Shown: in pieces, positions 51,851-60,468 of the stretch
How the letters are laid out: each line of letters begins with the position of its first letter
Position numbering within the stretch: position 1 is the first letter of the stretch
NCBI GenBank assembly: GCA_043758755.1
Contig: JAYVMW010000020.1
Span: forward strand, 1 to 64,000
Length of the DNA stretch: 64,000 nucleotides
Reading direction: 5' to 3'
Source: Solimicrobium sp043758755
GTDB lineage: Bacteria; Pseudomonadota; Gammaproteobacteria; Burkholderiales; Burkholderiaceae_D
Made by a program: the position numbers and the translations under genes
Notes under the pieces: generated by a model
Databases searched by the model: none
Told to the model about the DNA's origin: nothing
Seen by the model: the letters and a program-made list of their open reading frames with translations, nothing else

Positions 51851-53245
51851 ATGCTAACAAATAAAGTCAACGGGGAATTTCTCGGTCATCCAAAAGGGTT
51901 ATTTCTGCTGTTCGCCACCGAAATGTGGGAGCGCTTCAGTTATTACGGCATGCGCGCGCTTCTGGTACTGTCCATGGTTGCAGCAACCGAATCGGCCAAT
52001 CCCGGATTCGGCTGGTCCAGCAAAGATGCGTTAGGGCTGTACGGCACCTACACCGGTCTGAGTTACCTGTTTGTGCTGGCAGGCGGATGGCTGGCCGACA
52101 ATTATCTGGGTCAGCGCCGCGCGGTTATTTTTGGTGCGCTGGTCATGGCTGGCGGCCAGTTTGCCCTGGCCGCCGGTGTGGGCAAGGATCTGCATGTGTT
52201 TTATGTCGGCCTGTTCCTGCTGATTATCGGCAGCGGCTTATTCAAGGCCAATATCTCCACCATGGTCGGCGAGCTGTATGCACCGGGTGATGCACGACGC
52301 GACAGCGCATTCTCGATCTTCTACATGGGCATCAATCTGGGCGCATTCCTGGCACCGCTGGTTTGTTCTTCAATGGGCGAAAGCGCCAACTTTGGCTGGA
52401 GTTACGGTTATGCCGCTGCTGGCTGCGGCATGCTGATCGGCACGCTGATTCAGGTATTTCTGGCGCAGCGCTACATTGGCGATCTTGGTCGTCAACCGGC
52501 GGCAAAGCGCGCGGCCGCGCAATCCGGTGGAGCGAAGGTGCCGTTTACCAGCGACGAACGCGACCGTCTGAAAGTCATCTTCATGTTATTTGTATTCGTC
52601 ATGCTGTTCTGGGCCGCTTTTGAGCAGGCTGGCGGTCTGATGAATCTGTATGCCTCCGAAAAGACCGACCGGATGCTGGGCGGTTTTGAAATACCGGCCG
52701 GCTGGTTTCAGTCTACCAATTCACTGTTCATCATTGTGCTGGCGCCGGTATTTGCGATGCTGTGGGCCAATCTGTCCAAGCGTGGCAAAAGCATCCCGAC
52801 GCCAATTAAAATGGTGCTGGGTCTGTTGCTCACCGGAGTCGGTTTTTTATTTATGGTTGCCGCCGTTTTTGATCAGCAGGCGCACGGCAAAGCCAACATG
52901 ATCTGGCTGATTCTGGCTTACCTGTTTCACACCATGGGTGAGCTGTGCATCTCGCCGGTCGGCTTATCGATGGTCACCAAACTGGCACCGTTGCGGGTCT
53001 CGAGCCTGATGATGGGTGTGTGGTTCCTGATCAATGCCGCGGCCAACAAACTGGCCGGTCTGATCGGCGCCTATGCCGAACAGGCCGGTGAACTGACCGT
53101 GTTTGTCGGACTGGCCTGTGTACTGGGAGTATTTGCACTGGTGTTATGGCTTTTTGCCGGAACGCTGGTTGACTGGATGCACGGTGCCGAAGCCGTCACC
53201 GCCGAACCTGCGGTGAAGGCCGATCCAGTCAGCGCGACACAATAA
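51851..53245 (+). CDS. proton-dependent oligopeptide (POT/PTR) transporter
   Basis: A 464-residue inner-membrane di/tripeptide:H+ symporter with 12-14 predicted helices. The POT signature ATEMWERFSYYGMRALLVL in helix 1 carries the ExxER-type residues, and the second signature FSIFYMGINLGAFLAPL follows in the N-terminal half. Start at ATG 51851 is preferred (GGAG nearby); a longer frame to 51749 adds 34 residues that are polar and unlike the family. It stands alone, with a 250-nt AT-rich leader. Substrate range is expected to include di- and tripeptides. Confidence 0.93.
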   Translation: MLTNKVNGEFLGHPKGLFLLFATEMWERFSYYGMRALLVLSMVAATESANPGFGWSSKDALGLYGTYTGLSYLFVLAGGWLADNYLGQRRAVIFGALVMAGGQFALAAGVGKDLHVFYVGLFLLIIGSGLFKANISTMVGELYAPGDARRDSAFSIFYMGINLGAFLAPLVCSSMGESANFGWSYGYAAAGCGMLIGTLIQVFLAQRYIGDLGRQPAAKRAAAQSGGAKVPFTSDERDRLKVIFMLFVFVMLFWAAFEQAGGLMNLYASEKTDRMLGGFEIPAGWFQSTNSLFIIVLAPVFAMLWANLSKRGKSIPTPIKMVLGLLLTGVGFLFMVAAVFDQQAHGKANMIWLILAYLFHTMGELCISPVGLSMVTKLAPLRVSSLMMGVWFLINAAANKLAGLIGAYAEQAGELTVFVGLACVLGVFALVLWLFAGTLVDWMHGAEAVTAEPAVKADPVSATQ

Positions 53246-53285
53246 TTTTTTCACGATCTTTTTTAAATATCCAACCAGCTGAGCC

Positions 53286-54131
53286 ATGAATTTATTTCAA
53301 ATTTTAATTCTTGCCATTATCCAGGGTCTAGCCGAACTGCTGCCGGTTTCCAGTTCGGCCCATGTCATCATGGCCGAAAAATTCATGGGTCTGGACCCGA
53401 CTTCACCTGAAATGACTTTGCTGCTGGTCATGCTGCATACCGGCACCATGTTTGCTGCCATCGTCTATTTCTGGCGCTCCTGGAAAACCACCTATTTCTC
53501 TTCCATGAGTGAATTCAGGTTGAACGTACGCTTTCTGGCCGTGGCCACGGTGCTGACCGGTCTGGTGGGATTTGGACTGATGTACGGCATTAAACACGTG
53601 TTTGCAGCCAATCCGTCCGAATTTGAAATCGAACATCTGTTTGGCAACGCAACGCTTATGGCCTGCGCACTGGCCGCGGCGGGTGTACTGATTATCGGTT
53701 CATCGCGCATCAGAGAACAGCCACACGGTCAGTTATCGATGGACAAAGCACTGTTGATCGGTGCGGTACAGGGATTATGTCTGCCGTTTCGCGGCTTCTC
53801 ACGTTCGGGCGCCACCATTTCAACCGGACTCATGACCGGTGTGGCGCGGCGCAAGGCGGAAGAATTCAGTTTTACTCTGGCAGTGGTGCTCACGCCGGCC
53901 GTGGTGGTCAAGGAAGCGCTGCGTGCCTACAAGGCGCAGGCTGCAGCGGCTATTCCGCACAGCGACATGCTCATGCATCTGGTACTGCCCAGTCTGTTCG
54001 GCATGGTATTCAGTTTTCTGGCCGGACTGGTTGCGCTGCGCTGGCTGTCACGCTGGCTGGAACAGGATCGCTGGCACTTCTTTGGCGGCTATTGCCTGGT
54101 CGCGGCGGCGGCCGTGTTTCTGATTGGCTGA
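53286..54131 (+). CDS. uppP: undecaprenyl-diphosphatase
   Basis: A 281-residue integral membrane enzyme that recycles undecaprenyl pyrophosphate for peptidoglycan and surface glycan synthesis and confers bacitracin resistance. The active-site motif GLAELLPVSSSAH is near residue 14-26 and the second motif RGFSRSGATISTGLMTGVARR is in the middle of the protein. The segment SFTLAVVLTPAV completes the catalytic loop region. It is of the BacA type, full length. It starts 40 nt after the peptide transporter and converges on the minus-strand gene ending at 54143. Confidence 0.95.
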   Translation: MNLFQILILAIIQGLAELLPVSSSAHVIMAEKFMGLDPTSPEMTLLLVMLHTGTMFAAIVYFWRSWKTTYFSSMSEFRLNVRFLAVATVLTGLVGFGLMYGIKHVFAANPSEFEIEHLFGNATLMACALAAAGVLIIGSSRIREQPHGQLSMDKALLIGAVQGLCLPFRGFSRSGATISTGLMTGVARRKAEEFSFTLAVVLTPAVVVKEALRAYKAQAAAAIPHSDMLMHLVLPSLFGMVFSFLAGLVALRWLSRWLEQDRWHFFGGYCLVAAAAVFLIG

Positions 54132-54142
54132 ACCCGACAAAT

Positions 54143-54940
54143 TCATCGGGCAGGCAATTCAAATCGCAATGTATTCAAATACTTGATGCCGGCAATCGCA
54201 CGACTGCCATACCAGGACAGCATTTCTCCATCTACCAGCATTACCGGTTTGCCGCACTGACGTTCCAGCGCATCCACATGCTGTTCGGTGAAGCGATACG
54301 GCTCACTGGACAGCAGAATCAGTTCTGCTTCACTTACCAACTGATCTGACCAGGTAAACGCCGGATAGCGCACCGCCCCATCATGCAGCACCTGCCAGCC
54401 GATCTGCGCCAGCATGTCGGCAATATAGGTGGCACTGGATACAGTCATCCACGGGTCTTTCCAGATGCAATACAGCACACGCTGCGTTCGCGCCGGTTGT
54501 TGCAGCAGTGCCTGTCTGACCGCGTTGAATTGCCTGATGAGATGGTCTGCCGCAGCATCCGCATTAAAAATGCCACCCAGCAGCGCATACAGCGCCAAAT
54601 TGTCATCCAGCTTTTGCGGATGGGTGACAATCACATGCGGAATAAACTGCCCGAGCTGTTCAACGCACGGCTTTTCATTTTCATCGATGTTGACTATCAG
54701 GTGGGTCGGCGCAAGACTTTTGACTTTCGCAATGTTGACATCCTTGGTGCCGCCGACCTTGGGAATGTGCCCAACGATTTCATGCGGATGGATGCAGAAC
54801 CCGGTACGTCCGACCAGACAGCCGGCCAAGCCCAGATCGCACAGCAATTCGGTTACTGACGGAACCAGGCTGACAATGCGCGGCTTGTCAGTGCCGATGA
54901 CCTGGTGAGCCGTTCCAAGCGCATCGATCAGGACGTTCAT
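54143..54940 (-). CDS. cobalamin/metal-chelate-binding protein (BtuF-like fold)
   Basis: A 265-residue periplasmic-binding-protein-fold protein (helical backbone metal receptor type). The segments RIVSLVPSVTELLCDLGL, VGRTGFCIHPHEI, VGGTKDVNI and WKDPWMTVSSATYIADML fit BtuF-like proteins. No signal peptide is visible, unlike true BtuF, so it may act in the cytoplasm or rely on another route. The start at 54940 is chosen because a frame extending to 55003 would overlap rnhA. It lies just after rnhA on the same strand. No transporter ATPase or permease genes are nearby. Confidence 0.75.
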   Translation of the reverse strand: MNVLIDALGTAHQVIGTDKPRIVSLVPSVTELLCDLGLAGCLVGRTGFCIHPHEIVGHIPKVGGTKDVNIAKVKSLAPTHLIVNIDENEKPCVEQLGQFIPHVIVTHPQKLDDNLALYALLGGIFNADAAADHLIRQFNAVRQALLQQPARTQRVLYCIWKDPWMTVSSATYIADMLAQIGWQVLHDGAVRYPAFTWSDQLVSEAELILLSSEPYRFTEQHVDALERQCGKPVMLVDGEMLSWYGSRAIAGIKYLNTLRFELPAR

Positions 54941-54944
54941 CGGT

Positions 54945-55379
54945 TTACTGAAATGGTTGCGCGCCACGATTGGCCAGCATGTCGGCGCGCTCATTGCCGT
55001 CATGACCGGAATGACCTCTCACCCAGCGCCATTCAATCTTGTGCTGCAGGGTTGCTGCGTCCAGTGCCTGCCACAAATCGACATTTTTAACCGGCGCTTT
55101 TGACGCAGTCTTCCAGCCTTTGGCTTTCCAGCCGGCCAGCCACTCGGTAATGCCCTTCAAGACATACTGGCTGTCGGTATGAATGATCACCTGACAGGGA
55201 CGTTTCAATGCCGACAGCGCCTGGATCACGGCCATAAGTTCCATGCGATTGTTGGTGGTATTGGCTTCGCCGCCAAACAGTTCTTTTTCATTGGTGCCGG
55301 CCACCAGCAGTGCGCCCCAGCCGCCCGGCCCGGGATTACCCTTGCAGGCCCCGTCAGTGTAAATCTGAATGTGATCCAT
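54945..55379 (-). CDS. rnhA: ribonuclease HI
   Basis: A 144-residue RNase HI that removes RNA from RNA-DNA hybrids. The catalytic acidic set is present in IYTDGACKGNPGPGGWG, NRMELMAVIQAL and IHTDSQYV, and the late active-site segment is RWVRGHSGHDGNERAD. Length matches the bacterial enzyme. It is located between the methyltransferase gene (ending at 55395) and the metal-binding protein gene (from 54940), all on the minus strand, so a three-gene operon is likely. Confidence 0.96.
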   Translation of the reverse strand: MDHIQIYTDGACKGNPGPGGWGALLVAGTNEKELFGGEANTTNNRMELMAVIQALSALKRPCQVIIHTDSQYVLKGITEWLAGWKAKGWKTASKAPVKNVDLWQALDAATLQHKIEWRWVRGHSGHDGNERADMLANRGAQPFQ

Positions 55380-55394
55380 AGTGTGTTATTGAGT

Positions 55395-56174
55395 TCAATT
55401 TCGATGATGACGATTGGCGACCGGCACGACATTGGTGACCCGGATTTTTTTCTTTGTCCAGGCCGGTCCGATCAGATGCATGCCCTTGACGCGTTTGACT
55501 GCCTGCACAATATACGCTGCGCCCAACACCGGCCACCAGCGCTGCCCGGCATGTTCCATAAAGTGAAAGCGCTGCAGCCATTTCTGGTTATTCAGGGGCG
55601 GTACATAACAGCCGAACTGGCTGCGATCGACTTCCATGTTGAGCAGCTTCAACCAGTCTTTGAGACGCAGGTGACTGATAAAATCACCGTTCTTCGGCAA
55701 AAAGTACTGCCCGGCAAATCTTCCCATAAACTGGCGCGCGCCCCACAGACTGGCTTTGTTGAAACCACAGACAATCAGACGGCCTTCAGGAATCAGTACC
55801 CGTTCGACTTCGCGCAGAATCTGATGCGGCTCCTCGGCAAATTCCAGCACATGGGGCAGCACCACCAGATCCAGACTTTGCGATTCAAACGGCAGATCTT
55901 CAAAATCGTGCAGCATGGCAACTGGATACTTCGCGCCCGAACGCGCCACGTTATTGGTAATCCATTTATTGGGCATGCGTGAGGCAGCCAGCAGGTCAAA
56001 CTGCGGCAGCCCGATCTGCACGGCGTTATAGCCGAAAATATCCGCAGTCAACCGGTCCAGCACCGCCTGTTCCCAGGCGTGCACATAAATACCGGAGGGC
56101 TGTTTGAGCCAGCCGTCCAGGTCTATGTTACAGTTTTGCTTATTATTTTCTGGCATAGCGCTTTTTGTGCTCAT
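55395..56174 (-). CDS. SAM-dependent methyltransferase next to rnhA/gloB
   Basis: A protein of up to 259 residues. The SAM-domain segment DLPFESQSLDLVVLPHVLEF and LREVERVLIPEGRLIVCGFN mark a class I methyltransferase with the Methyltransf_11 pattern; the first glycine-rich loop is atypical. The start could be ATG 56174 (MSTKSAMPENN), only 3 nt from the divergent gloB start, or ATG 56156 (MPENNK). In many betaproteobacteria this gene lies between gloB and rnhA, as here. Substrate unknown. Its start overlaps the gloB leader, so the two genes share regulatory sequence. Confidence 0.8.
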   Translation of the reverse strand: MSTKSAMPENNKQNCNIDLDGWLKQPSGIYVHAWEQAVLDRLTADIFGYNAVQIGLPQFDLLAASRMPNKWITNNVARSGAKYPVAMLHDFEDLPFESQSLDLVVLPHVLEFAEEPHQILREVERVLIPEGRLIVCGFNKASLWGARQFMGRFAGQYFLPKNGDFISHLRLKDWLKLLNMEVDRSQFGCYVPPLNNQKWLQRFHFMEHAGQRWWPVLGAAYIVQAVKRVKGMHLIGPAWTKKKIRVTNVVPVANRHHRN

Positions 56175-56177
56175 ATC

Positions 56178-56969
56178 ATGACAACAGTTCAAATTCAGCC
56201 AATTCCCGCCTTTGATGACAATTATCTCTGGTTGATCCACAACAGTCAAAACGCCATTATCGTTGATCCCGGTGCTGCCGCGCCAGTTCAGGCATATTTA
56301 AATCAGCATAATCTGAGATTGTGCGCGGTACTCATCACCCACCACCATGCCGACCACATCGGCGGCGTAGCCGAATTACTGGAAAATGCCGGCGCCGACA
56401 TTCCGGTCTACGGTCCCCAGGCAGACCTGGATCGCATCCCCACTGTTTCGCGTGACTGTAAAGACAACGACACCGTAGTTATTCCGGAGCTGGATCTGCA
56501 ATTCCAGGTCATGACTGTGCCTGGCCACACCAGCGGCCACATCGCCTATTACTGTGCGACCCTGTCCAGTTTGTTTTGCGGAGATACCCTGTTTGCCGGC
56601 GGATGCGGGCGGCTGTTTGAAGGCACACCGACCCAGATGCTGACTTCTCTGAAAAAAATTGCTGCATTACCGGGCGACACCCGAATTTACTGTGCGCATG
56701 AATATACCCTGTCCAATTTGCGCTTTGCCGTCGCAGTTGAACCGCACAACACGGAATTGCAACGCCGGTTTCAGGAAGTCAGTGCACAGCGCGCCAAAGG
56801 TATCGCCACCGTTCCCAGTCTGCTTGCCACCGAATTGGCAACCAATCCGTTTTTGCGCTCTGATTCACCCGATATAATTCACACTTTGCAGGACCACCAC
56901 AAACTGGACGGGGCAGCGGATGAAGTCAGTGTGTTCACTGCAGTCAGGTTATGGAAAAATTCGTTTTAA
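56178..56969 (+). CDS. gloB: hydroxyacylglutathione hydrolase (glyoxalase II)
   Basis: A 263-residue metallo-beta-lactamase-fold enzyme that hydrolyses S-lactoylglutathione, the second step of methylglyoxal detoxification. The metal site THHHADHIGG starts at residue 54 (H55, H57, D59, H60). GHTSGHIAYY, the CGDTLFAGGCGRLFEGT segment and the C-terminal glutathione-binding region (NPFLR) are intact. The start at 56178 matches the family length; a longer frame from 56079 runs through the divergent gene. Its last codons overlap an ATG (56951) of the following nuclease frame, whose true start is later. Confidence 0.94.
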   Translation: MTTVQIQPIPAFDDNYLWLIHNSQNAIIVDPGAAAPVQAYLNQHNLRLCAVLITHHHADHIGGVAELLENAGADIPVYGPQADLDRIPTVSRDCKDNDTVVIPELDLQFQVMTVPGHTSGHIAYYCATLSSLFCGDTLFAGGCGRLFEGTPTQMLTSLKKIAALPGDTRIYCAHEYTLSNLRFAVAVEPHNTELQRRFQEVSAQRAKGIATVPSLLATELATNPFLRSDSPDIIHTLQDHHKLDGAADEVSVFTAVRLWKNSF

Positions 56970-56972
56970 GTC

Positions 56973-56977
56973 GGAGG
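56973..56977 (+). promoter_or_regulatory. ribosome binding site selecting a GTG start for the S1/P1 nuclease
   Basis: GGAGG lies 9 nt before GTG 56987. An ATG at 56951 in the same frame lies inside gloB and has no such site, and starting there would add 12 charged residues before the signal peptide. Confidence 0.65.
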
Positions 56978-56986
56978 CAGCACATC

Positions 56987-57760
56987 GTGAAATTTCTTGC
57001 GTCGTTGTGCCTTACACTGGAGTTTGCGTTGCTGGCTCCGCTGCCGGCCCTGGCCTGGGATGCGACAGCGCATCAGACGGTCGCGTGGATCGCCCAATCC
57101 AGATTGACGCCGCAGGCAAAACAGATCATGGAGCGCCTGCTGGCGCAAGAACCTGGCAGCACGCTGATCAATATCACCAGCTGGGCCGATGAGCATCGCA
57201 GCGGCGAAAACACGCGCTGGCATTATGTCAATTTCCCGCGCCGCAACTGTCATTACCAGCCCGCGCGCGACTGCCCTGACGGAGAATGTGTCATCGCCAA
57301 AATAGACAGTTTTAATGCCACGTTGCATTCCAGTGCGTCTGACGTCGAAAAACTGCTGGCACTCAAATTTCTGGTGCACCTGATGGGCGACATCCATCAA
57401 CCGCTGCACGCCGGCTCTGGCTACGATAAAGGTGGCAACCGCTATCAGATTCAGTACCTGACTGAAGCGACCAATCTGCATGCGCTGTGGGATTTCAACA
57501 TGGTGGAACAATTCCATCTGAATTCCGAACAGCTGGCGCACAGTATTTTGTCAGGGTACGTCAGCGAACTGCAGGAAATAACGCTCGATGGCGGACCGGC
57601 AAAGTGGGCCGAACAGTCCTGTGCCATCGTGAACAGCCCGGGTTTTTATCCACCCCACAAAGTAACGTCAGCCTATCTGCAAAAGTATGCACCGGTTGCG
57701 CAGCAGCAGATTCTGCTGGCCGGAGTTCGACTGGCCGAGCTGCTCAACAGTCTGCAATAG
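56987..57760 (+). CDS. secreted S1/P1-type nuclease
   Basis: A 257-residue precursor with a signal peptide (residues 1-23, ending PALA) that leaves a mature N-terminal tryptophan (W24), which in P1 nuclease binds zinc through its amino group. Further zinc ligands fit H29, the aspartate in WADEHR, and the histidines in LVHLMGDIHQPLHAG and TNLHALWDFN. S1/P1 enzymes degrade single-stranded nucleic acid and 3'-nucleotides outside the cell, often for phosphate scavenging. Start codon GTG is supported by GGAGG. Length is typical. It follows gloB directly. Confidence 0.9.
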   Translation: MKFLASLCLTLEFALLAPLPALAWDATAHQTVAWIAQSRLTPQAKQIMERLLAQEPGSTLINITSWADEHRSGENTRWHYVNFPRRNCHYQPARDCPDGECVIAKIDSFNATLHSSASDVEKLLALKFLVHLMGDIHQPLHAGSGYDKGGNRYQIQYLTEATNLHALWDFNMVEQFHLNSEQLAHSILSGYVSELQEITLDGGPAKWAEQSCAIVNSPGFYPPHKVTSAYLQKYAPVAQQQILLAGVRLAELLNSLQ

Positions 57761-57772
57761 GCGTGTGCACCT

Positions 57773-58510
57773 TCAATGGGTATATTTTTTTTCAATGACC
57801 GCGCTGCTGCCGTCCTGCTTCATCTGCTGCAAGATGTGGTTTAACAGATGGACAACTTCATTACTCATCGCCAGATTGCAGGCCAGATACAGATCCGAAC
57901 CACCAAAGGTCATAACCGGGACAACCTGATCTGACAATTCCTGCTGGGCCAATATGAGCCTGCTGTGCGCTTCGGTCGAGACCCAGTATTTAAAGCGCCC
58001 TTTGAGCAATTTGGCCGGATTCAGATTGTCGTAGGGTGTCGGATCGATTCTGTAACCACGCGCGGACAGCCACATAGCGAGTGCGCCTTTGCCCTGTGCT
58101 CCGATCAATTCATTTTTTACATCTTCAATTTTTGCCACTTTGTCGTGATTATCGGCCTGGGTATACAGAATCCATCGGTCGCTCGCCAGCGGCCCGACCC
58201 ATTTGAACAGCGTTTCGCGTTCGGCTGTACGGGCAGTCGAATAGGCGCAGTAATCCGGATTATCCAGAGTCAGCTGATAGGCTCTGGACCAGGGTATTAA
58301 CTGAATATGGGGGTGCCGGCCGATACGCCGGAATGCTTCCAGAAGTTTATCCGTCGAGATGCCGACAACTTTACCGTCCTGCGTCATATTCATCGGCGGG
58401 CTATCTTCGGTAACCAGTTCCTGCGCACACGCTGGCGTCGGATGTATTGCGTACATGATCCAGATGAGCACAATCAGTGCCCTGCATAATTTACCTGACG
58501 AATTATTCAT
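57773..58510 (-). CDS. periplasmic solute-binding protein, family 3-like
   Basis: A 245-residue protein with a signal peptide (hydrophobic run ALIVLIWIMYAIHPTPACA) and a bilobal binding-protein fold. The segments ELVTEDSPPMNM, TDKLLEAFRRIG and WVGPLASDRWILYTQ are typical of the SBP_bac_3 group that also includes stand-alone proteins lacking a transporter. No ABC permease is adjacent. Ligand unknown; amino acid or small carboxylate is usual. It lies 70 nt downstream of the cyclohexadienyl dehydratase-chorismate mutase fusion gene on the same strand and may be in its operon. Confidence 0.8.
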   Translation of the reverse strand: MNNSSGKLCRALIVLIWIMYAIHPTPACAQELVTEDSPPMNMTQDGKVVGISTDKLLEAFRRIGRHPHIQLIPWSRAYQLTLDNPDYCAYSTARTAERETLFKWVGPLASDRWILYTQADNHDKVAKIEDVKNELIGAQGKGALAMWLSARGYRIDPTPYDNLNPAKLLKGRFKYWVSTEAHSRLILAQQELSDQVVPVMTFGGSDLYLACNLAMSNEVVHLLNHILQQMKQDGSSAVIEKKYTH

Positions 58511-58580
58511 TCAACCATACTTGATTTAGTCAATCGGTTTATGAATTCTATCCCTGCGCAACTCGGTCAGATAGCTATAT

Positions 58581-59846
58581 TTAATGCTGCACTGCAAATG
58601 GCGCCAGCGCCTGCACAGAAGCAGCCGTGCTCAGTAGTTCCGGGTCCGGTGACCCCATGGCGCGCCTCACATCGGCCTGGCGCACCGGATCTTTCAGCAC
58701 GGTCTGATTGCTGGCCATTGCCTGCAACAGCTGCGCCGTGAGCCGGTCGAGTTCAGGACGTATGGTCCTTGCCAGATCGGGCGCGTCATCAAATTTTCCA
58801 GCGTGTTGTGCGGTCCATCTGGCAAACAGTTCGCGCTGCACGGTTTTCGAAGCGTCGATCTGGGCGCGAAATACTTCCTCAATCCAGTCCGCTGACAGGC
58901 CCAACTCACTGCCCTGCTTCACTGCACCTTGAATCACCAGCGCTTCGCGTTGCAGATCTTCAATTGGTGTGCCGGCATTCCATTTGGCGCGCGCCACCGC
59001 CGGCGCCAGCAGCAGGCGCTCATCGATGGCCTGGCGCAGTGGCTCAAGTCCCCAGGGGAATTCCAGCCAGCGCTCGATGGTCTTGTGCATGGTTCCGCTG
59101 CTCATGGACTCTCGCAGCCATTGATCGACAAATGCCTTCATCGCCAGGTCGCGTCTGAGCAGGATGGCTTTTTCAGAAACATTGAAAGGCGCATCCGGGT
59201 GCACTGCACACAGTTGCCCATGCAGATGCTGCTGCAGGCGTGCTTCGATGGCATCGGTAATCATCAGATCGGCCTGTCCATTAACGACCTGATCGAAAAT
59301 TTTCACATTGTCCGGGAACACCGTGAGCTGCGCGTGGGGCGCCTGAGCTCTGGCAAATTTTTCATTGGTGCCACCCGGATTGACGATGAGACGCACACCG
59401 GGCTGATCAATCTGCGCTATGGTCTGAAAACGCGCCTGATTTTCACAGCGCGTAATCGGTGTCTTGCCATCGCGCAGATAGGTAATCGAAAACAGTCCCT
59501 GCTTGTGCCGCTCCGGCGTGACCGACACACCACCGAGCGCGATATCAAATTTGTCCTCGCCAAAGTCTTTCATCAGTGTCGGCCAGCTGGTGGGCACAAT
59601 CTGCAACTTGACACCCAGCTCACGCGCCAGACCTTCGGCCAGTTCAATGTCAAGACCTGCAAAGTCATTGCCCTTGCCGATCCTGAAGCTGAAGGGTTGG
59701 TAGTCTCCGGTGGTGCCGACACGCAAAACGCCGCGCGCAGTGATTTCTTCCAGTCGAGCACCGGCATCGGTTTGTGCAAACGCAACGGCATGACCGATCA
59801 GCAGACAGATCAGGGCGAACAGATTCGGTCGAACAGTGCTTTTCAA
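58581..59846 (-). CDS. periplasmic cyclohexadienyl dehydratase fused to AroQ-gamma chorismate mutase
   Basis: A 421-residue exported two-domain protein. After a signal peptide (1-24), residues 38-265 match PheC cyclohexadienyl dehydratase (LRVGTTGDYQPFSF, FDIALGGVSVTPERHKQGLFS, PGGTNEKFARA, WLEFPWGLEP). Residues 270-365 form an exported-type AroQ chorismate mutase, with candidate active-site R277, K288 and R300. Together they could turn periplasmic chorismate into prephenate and then phenylpyruvate, or arogenate into phenylalanine. Its start overlaps the stop of a 67-residue gene by 4 nt. The pairing of both steps in one chain suggests channelling. The C-terminal 60 residues are a variable tail. 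Confidence 0.9.
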   Translation of the reverse strand: MKSTVRPNLFALICLLIGHAVAFAQTDAGARLEEITARGVLRVGTTGDYQPFSFRIGKGNDFAGLDIELAEGLARELGVKLQIVPTSWPTLMKDFGEDKFDIALGGVSVTPERHKQGLFSITYLRDGKTPITRCENQARFQTIAQIDQPGVRLIVNPGGTNEKFARAQAPHAQLTVFPDNVKIFDQVVNGQADLMITDAIEARLQQHLHGQLCAVHPDAPFNVSEKAILLRRDLAMKAFVDQWLRESMSSGTMHKTIERWLEFPWGLEPLRQAIDERLLLAPAVARAKWNAGTPIEDLQREALVIQGAVKQGSELGLSADWIEEVFRAQIDASKTVQRELFARWTAQHAGKFDDAPDLARTIRPELDRLTAQLLQAMASNQTVLKDPVRQADVRRAMGSPDPELLSTAASVQALAPFAVQH

Positions 59847-60046
59847 TATATGACTCCTTGCGATCCCAGATCAATTTCAGAATTATTCAGTCCAAACACG
59901 GCGTAGTTGTAGCCATTCACGGCACACAGCCGATACTCGGCATTCTGCCCGCAGACTTTGATCACCTGATTGGGCGTCAGAGCCGCGCCAGCGCAGGTCA
60001 TGGCGAGCAATGGACAACCAAATATTACGAATAATCTGATTCGCAC
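59843..60046 (-). CDS. small exported protein upstream of the PheC-AroQ fusion
   Basis: A 67-residue protein with a signal peptide (LFVIFGCPLLAMTCAGA) and a short mature part with two cysteines (VCGQNAEYRLCAVNGYNY) that could form a disulfide. Its stop codon overlaps the start of the fusion gene by 4 nt, so the two are translationally coupled. No family recognised. The start is ATG at 60046; a short mature peptide of about 45 residues is expected in the periplasm. Coding status is supported by coupling and the signal-like sequence. Confidence 0.55.
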   Translation of the reverse strand: MRIRLFVIFGCPLLAMTCAGAALTPNQVIKVCGQNAEYRLCAVNGYNYAVFGLNNSEIDLGSQGVIY

Positions 60047-60468
60047 TTTGGGAGCATCATTCGATTAATTGACGGACCTTTCGGATAAGTCATCAGGCCA
60101 CCGTAACGGACAAGCGGTCATATTATCATTGTGTTGCTGCACACATCAAACTTTAGTGTTGTTCAAACCGCAGCAGAACAGTAACGGACAAGGTCTGTTC
60201 ATCCGGATACGGAACGTGCGGATTTGATAGTCATGATGGTCCTCTTTAAATAAAAACGGTGGCGCAAGGCGCACCAGCGTCAGTCTATGTAAATAATCGG
60301 TGAGGCTCTGTGCGCTTTCGAACCTAAGGAAGCCTGTTTTACTCGGCCTGCCCGCCATCCTGGCGTGTTGTGTTCAGCCACAGACACGGTAAAAATACCT
60401 ATTATTTTATTGACGAACCATCGTTACATTAACCTCTTCAAAATTATTCTGTGAGAGGGACCAAAATC
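60047..60468. other. 422-nt intergenic region between divergent secreted-protein genes
   Basis: Contains the divergent promoters of the minus-strand fusion operon and the plus-strand gene starting at 60469. A 12-bp direct repeat GTAACGGACAAG occurs at 60103-60114 and 60181-60192. A 70-codon minus-strand frame (60146-60358) has no ribosome binding site or family resemblance and is not accepted. No RNA gene recognised. Confidence 0.5.

Noticed and set aside
60146..60358. 70-codon minus-strand frame in the intergenic region
   Set aside because: Starts in the leader of the secreted-protein gene, with no ribosome binding site and no protein-like pattern.
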